In this document: in pieces, positions 8,449 through 15,574 of the stretch
Layout of the letters: each line of letters begins with the position of its first letter
How positions within the stretch are numbered: position 1 is the stretch's first letter
Source: Actinoallomurus sp.
GTDB lineage: Bacteria > Actinomycetota > Actinomycetes > Streptosporangiales > Streptosporangiaceae
NCBI GenBank assembly: GCA_025964685.1
Contig: JAOPYG010000486.1
Coordinates: forward strand, 1-34,461
Direction: 5' to 3'
DNA: 34,461 nucleotides
Program-made: the position numbers and the translations under genes
Notes under the pieces: model-generated
What the model saw: only the letters and a program-made list of their open reading frames with translations
Told to the model about the DNA's origin: nothing
Databases searched by the model: none

Positions 8449-9513
8449 ATGCTGAGGATCATGGCGACCTCCACGGTGGAACCACGCGTACGGGCTCACG
8501 ACGCGCGACCCACGACGTCCCGTGACAGGCGGGGCCGGCAGCTCGCGCCGGGGCTGGTCGCGTGCGCGGCAGGGGTGGCCGGTGCCTGGGGCCTCCACCG
8601 GCTGGCGGGCGCGGTGCCCCTGCTCACGGCCGCCCTGCTGCTCGGCGTCCTCACGGTCAACACCGGACTGCTCCCGCAGGCCGCGCGCGCCGGGACGCGG
8701 TTCGCGGCCACCACGTTGATGCGGGCCGGCGTGGTCCTGCTCGGGCTACAGGTCGCGCTGGGCGACATCGCCGGCCTGGGCTGGCAGACCATCGTCATGA
8801 CCGTGATCGTCCTGCTCGCCACGCTGTTCGGCACGCGGTGGCTGGGACACCGCATGGGCCTGTCCGCGCGGATGTCGCTGCTGGTCGCCTCGGGGTTCGC
8901 GATCTGCGGAGCGTCCGCCGTCGCGGCGGTCAAGGGCGTGCTCGGCGAGCGCTCCGACGAGACCGAGCGCGACGCGGCCACCGCGGTCGCCCTGGTCACG
9001 CTCTGCGGCACCCTGGCGATCGCGGTGATGCCGGCCGCCGGGCACCTGCTCGGCCTGTCGGCGTACGACGAGGGACGCTGGATCGGTGCGAGCGTGCACG
9101 ACGTCGGGCAGGTCGTCGCGACGGCCACGGTCGTGGGCCCGGCGGCACTGGTCCCCGCGGTCGCGGTGAAGCTGATCAGGGTGGCCATGCTCGCCCCGGT
9201 CACGGCCGTGATCGCCGTACGGGCGCGGCGCGACGCCGGGAGCGGGACGCGACGGCCCGCCGTCCTGCCGGCGTTCCTGCTCGGCTTCCTGGCGATGGTC
9301 GCGGTCCGCGCCACCGGGACGGTGCCCCACGCCGCGCTCGACGCGGCGAACACCACCAAGGACGTGCTGTTCGCCGCCGCGCTGTTCGGCCTCGGCAGCG
9401 CCGTACGCCTCGGGCCGCTGCTGCGCACCGGACGCCGGGCGCTGCTCCTCGGCCTGGCGTCCTGGGCGCTGGTCGCCGGCGTCTCCTACGCCGGCGTCCT
9501 TCTCACCCGGTGA
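8449..9513 (+). CDS. YeiH/UPF0324-family membrane protein, putative sulfate/anion exporter
   Basis: 354 residues with about ten hydrophobic segments after a roughly 25-residue basic cytoplasmic tail. Family landmarks are GVLTVNTGLLPQ, the MRAGVVLLGLQVALGDI helix, MGLSARMSLLVASGFAICGASAVAA, and IGASVHDVGQVVATA in the second half. These match PF03601 (YeiH), annotated as putative sulfate exporters, though transport has rarely been shown. The pairing with a divergent LysR gene is the usual arrangement for the family. The start is uncertain: ATG at 8449 has no ribosome site, while the in-frame ATG at 8461 has GAGG only 3 bases before it. It ends at a strong hairpin. Confidence 0.88.
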   Translation: MLRIMATSTVEPRVRAHDARPTTSRDRRGRQLAPGLVACAAGVAGAWGLHRLAGAVPLLTAALLLGVLTVNTGLLPQAARAGTRFAATTLMRAGVVLLGLQVALGDIAGLGWQTIVMTVIVLLATLFGTRWLGHRMGLSARMSLLVASGFAICGASAVAAVKGVLGERSDETERDAATAVALVTLCGTLAIAVMPAAGHLLGLSAYDEGRWIGASVHDVGQVVATATVVGPAALVPAVAVKLIRVAMLAPVTAVIAVRARRDAGSGTRRPAVLPAFLLGFLAMVAVRATGTVPHAALDAANTTKDVLFAAALFGLGSAVRLGPLLRTGRRALLLGLASWALVAGVSYAGVLLTR

Positions 9514-9515
9514 CG

Positions 9516-9542
9516 GCGCACCTCGCGGGCCGCGAGGCGCGC
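9516..9542. terminator. Hairpin terminator between the YeiH-like gene and the DUF3710 gene
   Basis: A stem GCGC-A-CCTCGCG pairs with CGCGAGG-C-GCGC (11 pairs, one A-C mismatch) around a GGC loop. It sits 3 bases after the exporter stop and 12 before the end of the convergent DUF3710 gene, so it can serve both. Confidence 0.7.
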
Positions 9543-9553
9543 CGCCCGAAGCC

Positions 9554-10366
9554 TCAGCGGACCTCGGTGATCTCCGGGCCGCGCTCGAAGGGGTTCAGCG
9601 GAGGCCTGTCCTCGCCCTCCGCGCCCTCTTCGGCCTGCTCCTCGGCCATGGCCTGCTGCGCCTCGGCCGGGAGGGTCAGCTCGAGCAACTCCCGCGGCGG
9701 CATCGGCGCGTCACCGCGGACGACGACGATCTGCTGGAACACCTGCTCCATGATGGCCGCCTGCTCGGATTCCTCCAGGGCGGCGCCGCTCAGCACGCCG
9801 CGCAGGAACCAGCGCGGGCCGTCGACGCCGATGAAGCGGACCGGCTGCCAGCCGAAGCCCTGCTCGGCGATCTCCGGAGGCACCTGGTCGCGCATCTCAT
9901 CCGGGATGGCGACCGGGACCATGCCGTGCAGCTCGGTGCCGAACGGCCCCTCGGCCTCCTGCGTCTCCCCCTCCGCCTGCTTGATCTCCTCGGCGGTCTC
10001 CTTGCGGACCTCGTCCCAGATGCCGTTCTTCTTCGGTGCGGCGAACGGCTGCACCTGAATACCGCTCTCACCGTGCACGATCGTGATCGCGACGATGCGG
10101 CCTCCCAGCGGGTTGCCCTCGGCGTCCTGCTCGGCGGCCTCGACGTTCACCTGGATCTCGATGCCCTCACCGATCGGCACCTGGAGTGCGCCGAAGTCGA
10201 CCCGCTCCATCTCGGGCACGGACTCCGCCTCGGAGTCCCACGGGCCGCCGTGCTTGACGACCGCGGGCTCGTCATCGGTTTCGGTCTCCTCGTCCGCGAC
10301 GGTCTCCTCGTCGGTCGGCTCGAGGTCGTTCTCGGGCTCATCGTCCCGACGACGGCGTCGAAACAC
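9554..10366 (-). CDS. DUF3710 family protein downstream of dut
   Basis: 270 residues. A basic MFRRRRR start is followed by an extremely acidic 30-residue stretch of Glu/Asp/Thr, then a compact domain (about 40-225) with WDSEAESV, VDFGALQVP, EIQVNVE and RWFLRGVLSG, and a second acidic, Gln/Ala-rich tail. This is the actinobacterial DUF3710 family, habitually found next to dut. Its function is not known; no membrane segment, signal peptide or catalytic motif is visible, so it is presumably cytoplasmic. It begins 3 bases after the dut stop, so the two genes are co-transcribed and very likely translationally coupled. Confidence 0.88.
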   Translation of the reverse strand: MFRRRRRDDEPENDLEPTDEETVADEETETDDEPAVVKHGGPWDSEAESVPEMERVDFGALQVPIGEGIEIQVNVEAAEQDAEGNPLGGRIVAITIVHGESGIQVQPFAAPKKNGIWDEVRKETAEEIKQAEGETQEAEGPFGTELHGMVPVAIPDEMRDQVPPEIAEQGFGWQPVRFIGVDGPRWFLRGVLSGAALEESEQAAIMEQVFQQIVVVRGDAPMPPRELLELTLPAEAQQAMAEEQAEEGAEGEDRPPLNPFERGPEITEVR

Positions 10367-10369
10367 GAC

Positions 10370-10882
10370 TCACGCTCCTTCACTGCTGTGCTGAGCGGAC
10401 GCGCCCGCGACGCGGGCGTTCCTGTCCGCTTGGACGTTCTCCGCGTATCCCCCGGTGGACCCGAAACCACCATCTCCGCGGGCCGACCCCGGCAAGGTCT
10501 CGACCTCGTGGAAGACCGCCCGCTCCACACGCTGGATGACCAGTTGTGCGATGCGGTCGCCGCGCTGAAGGCGGACGGTGTTGGAGATGTCGGTGTTCAG
10601 CAGGGTGACCTTGATCTCTCCCCGGTAGCCCGCGTCGACGGTGCCCGGGGCATTGACGATCGTCACTCCCAATCTAGCCGCCAGCCCGGACCGCGGGTGC
10701 ACGAAGGCCGCGTAGCCGTCGGGCAGGGCCACCGCGATGCCGGTGGGCACCATCGCCCGCTCCCCCGGAGCCAGCTCCACGTCCGCGGCGGCGACCAGGT
10801 CGGCCCCGGCGTCACCGGGGTGCGCGTACGACGGCGCGGGCAGGTCGGGATCCAGTCGCTGGATGAGTACGTCCACGGTCAA
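10370..10882 (-). CDS. dut: Deoxyuridine 5'-triphosphate nucleotidohydrolase (dUTPase)
   Basis: 170 residues, the homotrimeric dUTPase type that hydrolyses dUTP to dUMP and pyrophosphate, keeping uracil out of DNA and feeding dTMP synthesis. All five motifs are present: I DAGADL (about 24-29), II PRSGLA (about 63-68), [15 protein letters not shown] (about 80-91) with the catalytic Asp, [12 protein letters not shown] (about 108-117) and [12 protein letters not shown] near 135-145. A variable 25-residue tail follows. The start is probably TTG at 10882, since GAGGTGA lies about 4 bases upstream; GTG at 10876 is the alternative. The DUF3710 gene follows directly. Confidence 0.97.
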   Translation of the reverse strand: MTVDVLIQRLDPDLPAPSYAHPGDAGADLVAAADVELAPGERAMVPTGIAVALPDGYAAFVHPRSGLAARLGVTIVNAPGTVDAGYRGEIKVTLLNTDISNTVRLQRGDRIAQLVIQRVERAVFHEVETLPGSARGDGGFGSTGGYAENVQADRNARVAGASAQHSSEGA

Positions 10883-10943
10883 GGGTTCACCTCGTCATCT
10901 GGGCCCTGGCACGTCACAGGGCGTGACACTACCGCCTGAACGG

Positions 10944-10973
10944 CCGGTCTCCGGTGACCACCGGCGCGACCGG
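10944..10973 (-). terminator. Nested hairpin after the AI-2E-type permease gene
   Basis: An outer CCGGTC/GACCGG stem (10944-10949 with 10968-10973) encloses an inner CCGGTG/CACCGG stem (10951-10964). It lies 27 bases beyond the permease stop and about 60 before dut, a plausible partial terminator between them. Confidence 0.45.
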
Positions 10974-10999
10974 ACCGCCGAACGCGAGCGGTGCCCCGC

Positions 11000-12208
11000 T
11001 CAGTGCGGCCGTGACTCGTCGGGCGGTGGGGACTCGGCGTCGCCGTCGGCCGAGGGCGGTGACGGCGCCTCGTCCGGCTCATCGGTCTCCCGGCGCCTCG
11101 ACGACTCCACGGCACCGCCGCGGGCGAGCGACGGCGGCTTGGCCGGCGCCTCTGCGGGAGTGGGCTCGGCGGAGCCGCGCAGCGCCGGCACCGCGCGGTA
11201 GATGACCGCGGCCGTGGGTACGGCCACCGCGGCGCCCGGGATTCCGGCCACCACACCCCCGACCGTGATCGCGAGAATGATCGCGAGCGGATGGAAGCGC
11301 ACCCACCGGCCGACGACGAGCGGCTGGAGGACATGCCCTTCGAGCTGCTGCTCGAGGACCAGGATGCCGAGGAAGATCAGGGCGGCGATGCCGCCTTTGA
11401 CGCTGAAGACGACCAGCACGGCCACGGCCCCGGCGACGAGGATCCCGACGATCGGGATGAAGCTGCCGAAGAAGACGATGACCGCGAGTGGGGCGACGAG
11501 CGGCACGCCCATGATGGCCAGGACGACCGCGATGACGACCGAGTGGATGGCTGCCACGATCACCGTGCCGTGGACGTACTGGGACAGCGTCTCCCACGCC
11601 GCCCTGCCCGCCCGGTCGAACCGCTCGCGGTACTGCCCGAAGCCGCCGATGAGCCAGTTCCAGATGCGGTGCCCGTCCTTCAGCAGGAAGAACGTCACAA
11701 AGAACAGGAAGACGATGGAGGCGATGACCTCGCCCGCGACGGTGGCGCCGGTGAACACCGTGCCGACCACTTTGCCGCGCTGCTGCTGCAACTGCTTGAA
11801 CAATTCGTCGATGGCCGACTGCAGCTGAGAGTTCTTCAGATGGAACGGCCCGGTGACCAGCCAGTCCTGCCCCTGCTTGACGGTGTGCTGGATCCGGTCG
11901 ACGAGAAACGGGAATTGATCATTGGCCTGAATTCCCACAAAGGTGCCGACTCCGCCCAGCACTCCCAGGGCGAGGAGCATGGTCAGCCAGGTGGCGGCCA
12001 GAGAGGGCATCCAGCGGCGCAGCCGCTCTGTCACGGGGTGCAGCAGCGCACAGAGCAGGAGGGCTACCGCGCAGGGCAGGACGACGAGGCGCAGAGAGTC
12101 GATGATGTGGGCGATCGCGTACACCACGATCCCGATGACGATCAATCGCCAGCACCACGCCGCGGCGGCGGCCAGAGTCGGGGGCACTCGCGGATCCGGT
12201 TGTGTCAC
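11000..12208 (-). CDS. AI-2E transporter family (PF01594) membrane protein
   Basis: 402 residues from the GTG at 12208, chosen because GGAGG lies 5 bases before it; an upstream in-frame start at 12250 has no such site. Two N-terminal helix pairs (about 18-65 and 75-100), a long amphipathic region with repeated Gln (LFKQLQQQ), then further membrane segments (about 155-185, 215-300, 310-345) match the PF01594 fold, including FFLLKDGHRIWNWL, VPLVAPLAVIVFFGSFIPIVG, LEQQLEGHVLQPLVVGR and HPLAIILAITVGG. A disordered acidic, Pro/Ser-rich tail of about 55 residues ends the protein. Members export small molecules or act as ion antiporters; the name AI-2E does not prove autoinducer-2 export. It lies upstream of dut on the same strand. 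Confidence 0.88.
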   Translation of the reverse strand: MTQPDPRVPPTLAAAAAWCWRLIVIGIVVYAIAHIIDSLRLVVLPCAVALLLCALLHPVTERLRRWMPSLAATWLTMLLALGVLGGVGTFVGIQANDQFPFLVDRIQHTVKQGQDWLVTGPFHLKNSQLQSAIDELFKQLQQQRGKVVGTVFTGATVAGEVIASIVFLFFVTFFLLKDGHRIWNWLIGGFGQYRERFDRAGRAAWETLSQYVHGTVIVAAIHSVVIAVVLAIMGVPLVAPLAVIVFFGSFIPIVGILVAGAVAVLVVFSVKGGIAALIFLGILVLEQQLEGHVLQPLVVGRWVRFHPLAIILAITVGGVVAGIPGAAVAVPTAAVIYRAVPALRGSAEPTPAEAPAKPPSLARGGAVESSRRRETDEPDEAPSPPSADGDAESPPPDESRPH

Positions 12209-12379
12209 GTTTCCCTCCGAGGACGACCTACCCGAACTCCACGTGCCCATTCGATCAGCTCATCGTGTCACGTGCCTCGACCGCCGCATGACGTTTTGGT
12301 GGCCCTATGTGTTTGCCTCGGAACAGAGATGGCCACAAACGGGCACCGGCGATTCGATCATCACGCCAGCGGGGAACAG

Positions 12380-12399
12380 GGATTTACGCGGATTTATGC
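12380..12399 (+). promoter_or_regulatory. Tandem 10-bp direct repeat before the Mau-like cassette
   Basis: GGATTTACGC is immediately followed by GGATTTATGC, a 10-bp repeat with one mismatch, in an otherwise AT-richer stretch about 45 bases before the first gene. Just upstream, GGAACAGAGAT (12320-12330) recurs as GGAACAGGGAT (12373-12383). One turn of helix per repeat suits co-operative binding by an activator. This makes 12251-12440 the likely promoter region of the cassette. Confidence 0.45.
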
Positions 12400-12440
12400 C
12401 TGCATTTCTTCAGGCGCCGTCCACCGGGGAGATATGCCTC

Positions 12441-13136
12441 ATGAGCAAGAGCGTCGTCCACCGATCCCTCGACGGCTACCGCTTCCAGATCTCCGGGGAG
12501 CTCGACCTCGCCCATCCGTTCACCTCCGTGGGGCGGTACGCCGTCGACGGCGGGCTCTACGAGCTCACCTCGGGCGGGCATGCCGCCGCCACCGGGTGGA
12601 CCGGCGATCTCGGCATCCGGCGGTTCGACGATGAGTTCTCGACCCAGAACGGGCGGCTGCGGACCGCGCGGGTCAGGGACTACGACAAGCAGTCCGGCCT
12701 TGAGGACCAGTTGCTCGCCGTCGTCTGGCAGGGCCGACGGTTCTCGATGTTCATCCCGATGTACAACGCCAAGCCCGCCGACGCCGTGCACGTCTTCCAG
12801 CTCCTGGGCGTGACCGAGCACGAAGACGGGCTCACCGTCGCCTCGCGCAACCCCAGACGCGCCGGTATCGCCGAACCCGCGCAGCTGGCCAAGGAGGTGC
12901 CGGATATCGGCCTGCTGGAGATGACCGCCCTGAACAAGACGACCGCGCGGCGGCTCCCCTCATGGCCCGGCGCCCGGCTGCCACACGGCGAGTTGTTCCG
13001 CGACACGCTCGATGACGACAGCACCTACTTCCTGCTCGCCACGCCATCGGCGATGGTCACCGTGCTGCCGCACGACGGCGGGACGGCCAAGGTCCCGGCG
13101 CGCCTCGGCGCGCTCAACGTCGAGACCGTCGCCTGA
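12441..13136 (+). CDS. Unknown cytoplasmic protein, first gene of the Mau-like cassette
   Basis: 231 residues, not recognised. The ATG at 12441 is preceded by GGGGAGA about 9 bases upstream; the frame is open much further upstream but without a suitable start. There is no signal peptide, no membrane helix and not a single cysteine, unlike the Cys-rich product encoded three genes on. The sequence looks beta-rich, with short aromatic-containing strands (DGYRFQISGELDL, QLLAVVWQGRRFSMFIPMY) and a central Gly/His/Ala loop. Its TGA shares a base with the ATG of the MauE-like gene (TGATG), so it is made together with it. By position it occupies the slot of mauB, but it is too short and has no export signal, so it is not a methylamine dehydrogenase heavy chain. 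A cytoplasmic chaperone, maturation factor or regulator of the exported protein is possible. Confidence 0.75.
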   Translation: MSKSVVHRSLDGYRFQISGELDLAHPFTSVGRYAVDGGLYELTSGGHAAATGWTGDLGIRRFDDEFSTQNGRLRTARVRDYDKQSGLEDQLLAVVWQGRRFSMFIPMYNAKPADAVHVFQLLGVTEHEDGLTVASRNPRRAGIAEPAQLAKEVPDIGLLEMTALNKTTARRLPSWPGARLPHGELFRDTLDDDSTYFLLATPSAMVTVLPHDGGTAKVPARLGALNVETVA

Positions 13137-13672
13137 TGGCGGAGATGCTCACGGGCGTCTGCGGCGGCACCGTCGCGCTCGTCCTCCTGCTGGCGTTCGC
13201 CGGGCACCTGCGCGCCCCGCGTGCGCTGCCGGCGGCGCTGGCCGCCCACCGTGTCGTGCCGGGCCCGCTGCGGTGGCCGGTCGCGGTCGCCGTCATCGCG
13301 CTCGAAGGGACGCTCGGTGCGGCCACGGGCTACGCCGTACCGGCCGGGCGCCCGCACACCCTCACGCTCGCGGCGGGTGGCGCCGCGATCCTGTTCGCCC
13401 TCTACGCGGGCTATGGCCTGTACGTCCTGCGCACCCGGCCGGGTGTGCCGTGCGGCTGCGCGACCGGGCCGGGCGGGGACACGCCCATGAGCGGCTGGGT
13501 GGCCGGGCGCGCCGCCGCGCTCGCTCTCGCCTCCCTCGTGGCGGCCACGGGAGCGGCGCCGGCGCACGGCACCCAGACCGCGATCGCGGTCCTGGCCTCC
13601 ATCGTGTTCGCGGTGCTGCTCTCGCTGCTGCCGCAAGCCATGTTCGATCACGAAAGGCGGGCCGCCCTATGA
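13136..13672 (+). CDS. MauE/DoxX-family membrane protein (redox-associated)
   Basis: 178 residues with four hydrophobic segments (about 10-24, 47-66, 78-98, 122-165 with a break) and a short basic C-terminus. A conserved PCGC (105-108, Cys106 and Cys108) follows the third helix, in a loop like that of MauE. MauE is needed with MauD for folding and disulfide formation in the methylamine dehydrogenase light chain. One more cysteine (Cys9) lies near the N-terminus. The gene overlaps its upstream neighbour by 1 base and the following thioredoxin gene by 4 bases (ATGA), a MauE-MauD order seen in mau operons. A role in passing reducing or oxidising equivalents across the membrane for the Cys-rich exoprotein is inferred. 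Confidence 0.82.
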   Translation: MAEMLTGVCGGTVALVLLLAFAGHLRAPRALPAALAAHRVVPGPLRWPVAVAVIALEGTLGAATGYAVPAGRPHTLTLAAGGAAILFALYAGYGLYVLRTRPGVPCGCATGPGGDTPMSGWVAGRAAALALASLVAATGAAPAHGTQTAIAVLASIVFAVLLSLLPQAMFDHERRAAL

Positions 13673-14187
13673 GCTTCGAGACCACCGCTCTGCTGGTGAC
13701 CTGGGTGGCCCTCGTGCTGCTCGCGCTGGTCGTCGCCGGGCTGGTGCGCCAGGTGCACCAGCTCACGCAGGGACCGCGCACCCGCGACCTGGGGCTGCGG
13801 ACCGGCACACCTGCCCCCGCCCTGGACCTCGTACGGGCCGAGCCCGGGCAGGCGACCCTGCTGCTGTTCCTGAGCGAGGACTGCCCGGTCTGTCACGACA
13901 TCTTCCAGGAAGCGCTCGGTCTCGACGGCGCCCCGGCGACCAGGGCGATCTTCGCCCAGGAGGCGATCGGCGCGGACCCGCCGCCGAACATGACGGTCCT
14001 GTCGCGCCAGGCGGAGCTCTTCACGGCGTACCACGTCCCGGCGACGCCGTACGGGGTGATCATCGGCGCGGACGGGCGGGTGCGCACGGCGGAGCCGGTC
14101 GGGTCCGTACGCGGCCTGCGCACCCTCGTCACCGACGCCGGTGGACGACTGCACGACGACGCGGAGCTGGACCGCAGCACGCGGTGA
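13669..14187 (+). CDS. MauD-like membrane-anchored thioredoxin-fold protein with CPVC active site
   Basis: 172 residues. A single N-terminal membrane helix (about 6-26) is followed by a periplasm-side thioredoxin-like domain (about 45-155). The active site is CPVC (72-75) in SEDCPVCHD, and a cis-proline loop VPATPYG (Pro127) is in the right place. This combination matches MauD, the disulfide isomerase-like protein needed to mature the methylamine dehydrogenase light chain, and related TlpA-like anchored thioredoxins. The start ATG overlaps the MauE-like stop in an ATGA, and AAAGG lies upstream. The Cys-rich Tat substrate follows 50 bases downstream, which makes it the natural client. Confidence 0.85.
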   Translation: MSFETTALLVTWVALVLLALVVAGLVRQVHQLTQGPRTRDLGLRTGTPAPALDLVRAEPGQATLLLFLSEDCPVCHDIFQEALGLDGAPATRAIFAQEAIGADPPPNMTVLSRQAELFTAYHVPATPYGVIIGADGRVRTAEPVGSVRGLRTLVTDAGGRLHDDAELDRSTR

Positions 14188-14237
14188 GACCTCCTGTGCG
14201 GCCCGACCGGCCGCCGGAACCAGAACGAGGAGTGGCC

Positions 14238-14822
14238 ATGCTCGAACTCGACAACATCCCCCCACTACGCGGCCCCCGTCCGGAGGGGGCCGAGCGCGTA
14301 CGCCGGCATGCCCCCGCGGCGACCGCCGAAGGTGTCGGCCGCCGGTCCATGCTCGGCGGGGCGATCGCCGCCGGCACCACGGCCGGGCTGGTCGCCATCG
14401 GGGTCTTCGCCCCGGCGCGCAAGGCCCTGGCCTCGGGGTACAGCCTGAAGGGCTGGACCGCGGGCTCCTACACGAAGGGCCTGACCCCGGGCTACTACGA
14501 CATCTACACCACGTGCCCGTCGTACGCGTCGTCGCACAACTGCTCGCCCGGCTGCGGGCCCAGCACCGTCGTGTCCACCGCGTGCCGGACGAGCGGCACG
14601 TACAAGGGCTATCACAAGTCGGGCGTCTCGGACCCGGGCAAGTACAAGCTGCGGCCGAACGAGTGCTACGGCAGCAAGTACGACGGCTGGCTGTGGCACT
14701 ACGCGAGCCCCTGTGGGAAATGCGCGAATTCGGTGACCTGGCGCTGCCACGACGGCTGGAAGAAGAGCGCGGCCGGCAGCTGGTACAAGTCGATCTGCCG
14801 GTGGGCGCATGCCTGCAGCTGA
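14238..14822 (+). CDS. Tat-exported Cys/Trp-rich protein, light-chain-like product of the Mau-like cassette
   Basis: 194 residues; GAGGAG 5 bases before the ATG fixes the start. A long N-region ends in GRRSMLGG (Arg35-Arg36), a hydrophobic stretch (40-58) and ALA before Ser66, a twin-arginine signal peptide with probable cleavage at 65/66. The mature part of about 129 residues contains ten cysteines (93, 102, 106, 116, 143, 159, 162, 170, 187, 193) and seven tryptophans (73, 151, 153, 168, 174, 182, 189), with CSPGCGPST, NECYGS, PCGKC, WRCHDGW and SICRW motifs. Tat export, many disulfides and position after MauE/MauD recall MauA, the tryptophan-tryptophylquinone light chain of methylamine dehydrogenase, which has twelve cysteines. 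The spacing is not a clear MauA match, and no heavy chain or MauG is nearby, so a quinone cofactor is unproven. It could instead be a stable disulfide-rich exoprotein. Confidence 0.8.
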   Translation: MLELDNIPPLRGPRPEGAERVRRHAPAATAEGVGRRSMLGGAIAAGTTAGLVAIGVFAPARKALASGYSLKGWTAGSYTKGLTPGYYDIYTTCPSYASSHNCSPGCGPSTVVSTACRTSGTYKGYHKSGVSDPGKYKLRPNECYGSKYDGWLWHYASPCGKCANSVTWRCHDGWKKSAAGSWYKSICRWAHACS

Positions 14823-14985
14823 GACCCGGCCCGCGGGGCGCCTGCGCCGCGGCCTGACCGAACCACTGCTGCCGTTCGCCGCGCTGGCCCTGCTGGCCGT
14901 CGCGGCGGCGGCCGCGGACCACACGGTGCTGTGCTGGGCCTCGGTCGGCGCGCTCGCGGGGTACTCCCTGTCCGGCTCGGTTTGA
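14809..14985 (+). CDS. 58-residue membrane peptide overlapping the Cys-rich gene
   Basis: An ATG at 14809 lies inside the last codons of the Cys-rich gene in another frame and opens a 58-residue frame. A basic N-terminus (MPAAETRPAGRLRRG) is followed by two hydrophobic helices (about 20-36 and 39-52) and a GYSLSGSV end. The 14-base overlap with the preceding gene suggests coupling. The TGA is in frame with the next gene, 18 bases before its GTG. No function is known; composition and position suggest a small membrane partner of the cassette. Confidence 0.65.
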   Translation: MPAAETRPAGRLRRGLTEPLLPFAALALLAVAAAAADHTVLCWASVGALAGYSLSGSV

Positions 14986-15003
14986 ACGCGTAACAGCGAC
15001 TTT

Positions 15004-15561
15004 GTGCTGTTCTCGCCAGGTTGGCGGGCTCCCGTACGGCAGAGTCAGGTACTCGCCGTCTTCACCCTCGGTCTTCTGCTCGGGGGCACCCTCTCCGCCA
15101 CCGTGCTGTGGCTGCTGTCCGGCTTCGCCGCACCCCTGCCGGGCGCCGTCCGCACCGGCGCGATCCTGGCCGTCGCGATCCTCGGTGTTCTGCGTGAGGC
15201 CGGCTGGATCCGCGTGCCCCTGCCGCAGAACGCCCGCCAGATCCCGCAGGAGGTGCTGCGGAACCGGGTACGGCGCGGGGCGCTGCAGTTCGGGTTCGAG
15301 CTCGGCACGGGCGTCCGCACCTTCGTCTCGGCGAGCGCGCCGTACGTCGTCGCGCTCGGGCTGCTGCTCGCGCATCAGGGACCGGTGACCACGATCCTGA
15401 CGGGCACCGGCTTCGGCGCCGGGCGGGCGATGACGGCGGCGATCCGCTACGCCAGCCGCCACGATGAGTGGGACGACCGCCGCATCACCCGCATGCCGCT
15501 GCTGACCAACGCGATCGGCGTGACCGTCCTCGTCTGCCTGGCGATCCTGCTCCTGACCTGA
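15004..15561 (+). CDS. Unknown 185-residue membrane protein, last gene of the Mau-like cassette
   Basis: A GTG at 15004, 18 bases after the 58-residue peptide's stop, is the best start although no good ribosome site is visible. Hydrophobic segments lie at about 15-40, 50-65, 108-124 and 168-185. Between them is a conserved-looking hydrophilic block, VPLPQNARQIPQEVLR then GALQFGFELGTGVRTFV, and later a charged HDEWDDRR loop. There is only one cysteine (178), so it is not a classical CcdA/MauF electron carrier. I do not recognise the family. Its position at the end of a tightly packed run suggests a role in the same membrane system. It converges with the CorA-like gene, 13 bases away. Confidence 0.75.
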   Translation: MLFSPGWRAPVRQSQVLAVFTLGLLLGGTLSATVLWLLSGFAAPLPGAVRTGAILAVAILGVLREAGWIRVPLPQNARQIPQEVLRNRVRRGALQFGFELGTGVRTFVSASAPYVVALGLLLAHQGPVTTILTGTGFGAGRAMTAAIRYASRHDEWDDRRITRMPLLTNAIGVTVLVCLAILLLT

Positions 15562-15574
15562 GCGTCGCCGAACC

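Noticed and set aside
12441..14822. A genuine methylamine dehydrogenase operon
   Set aside because: No beta-propeller heavy chain, no amicyanin, no MauG, and the Cys spacing of the exoprotein does not clearly match MauA.
13648..15462. A 604-codon minus-strand frame opposite the Mau-like cassette
   Set aside because: Low-complexity shadow. The plus strand has overlapping starts, ribosome sites and recognisable motifs.
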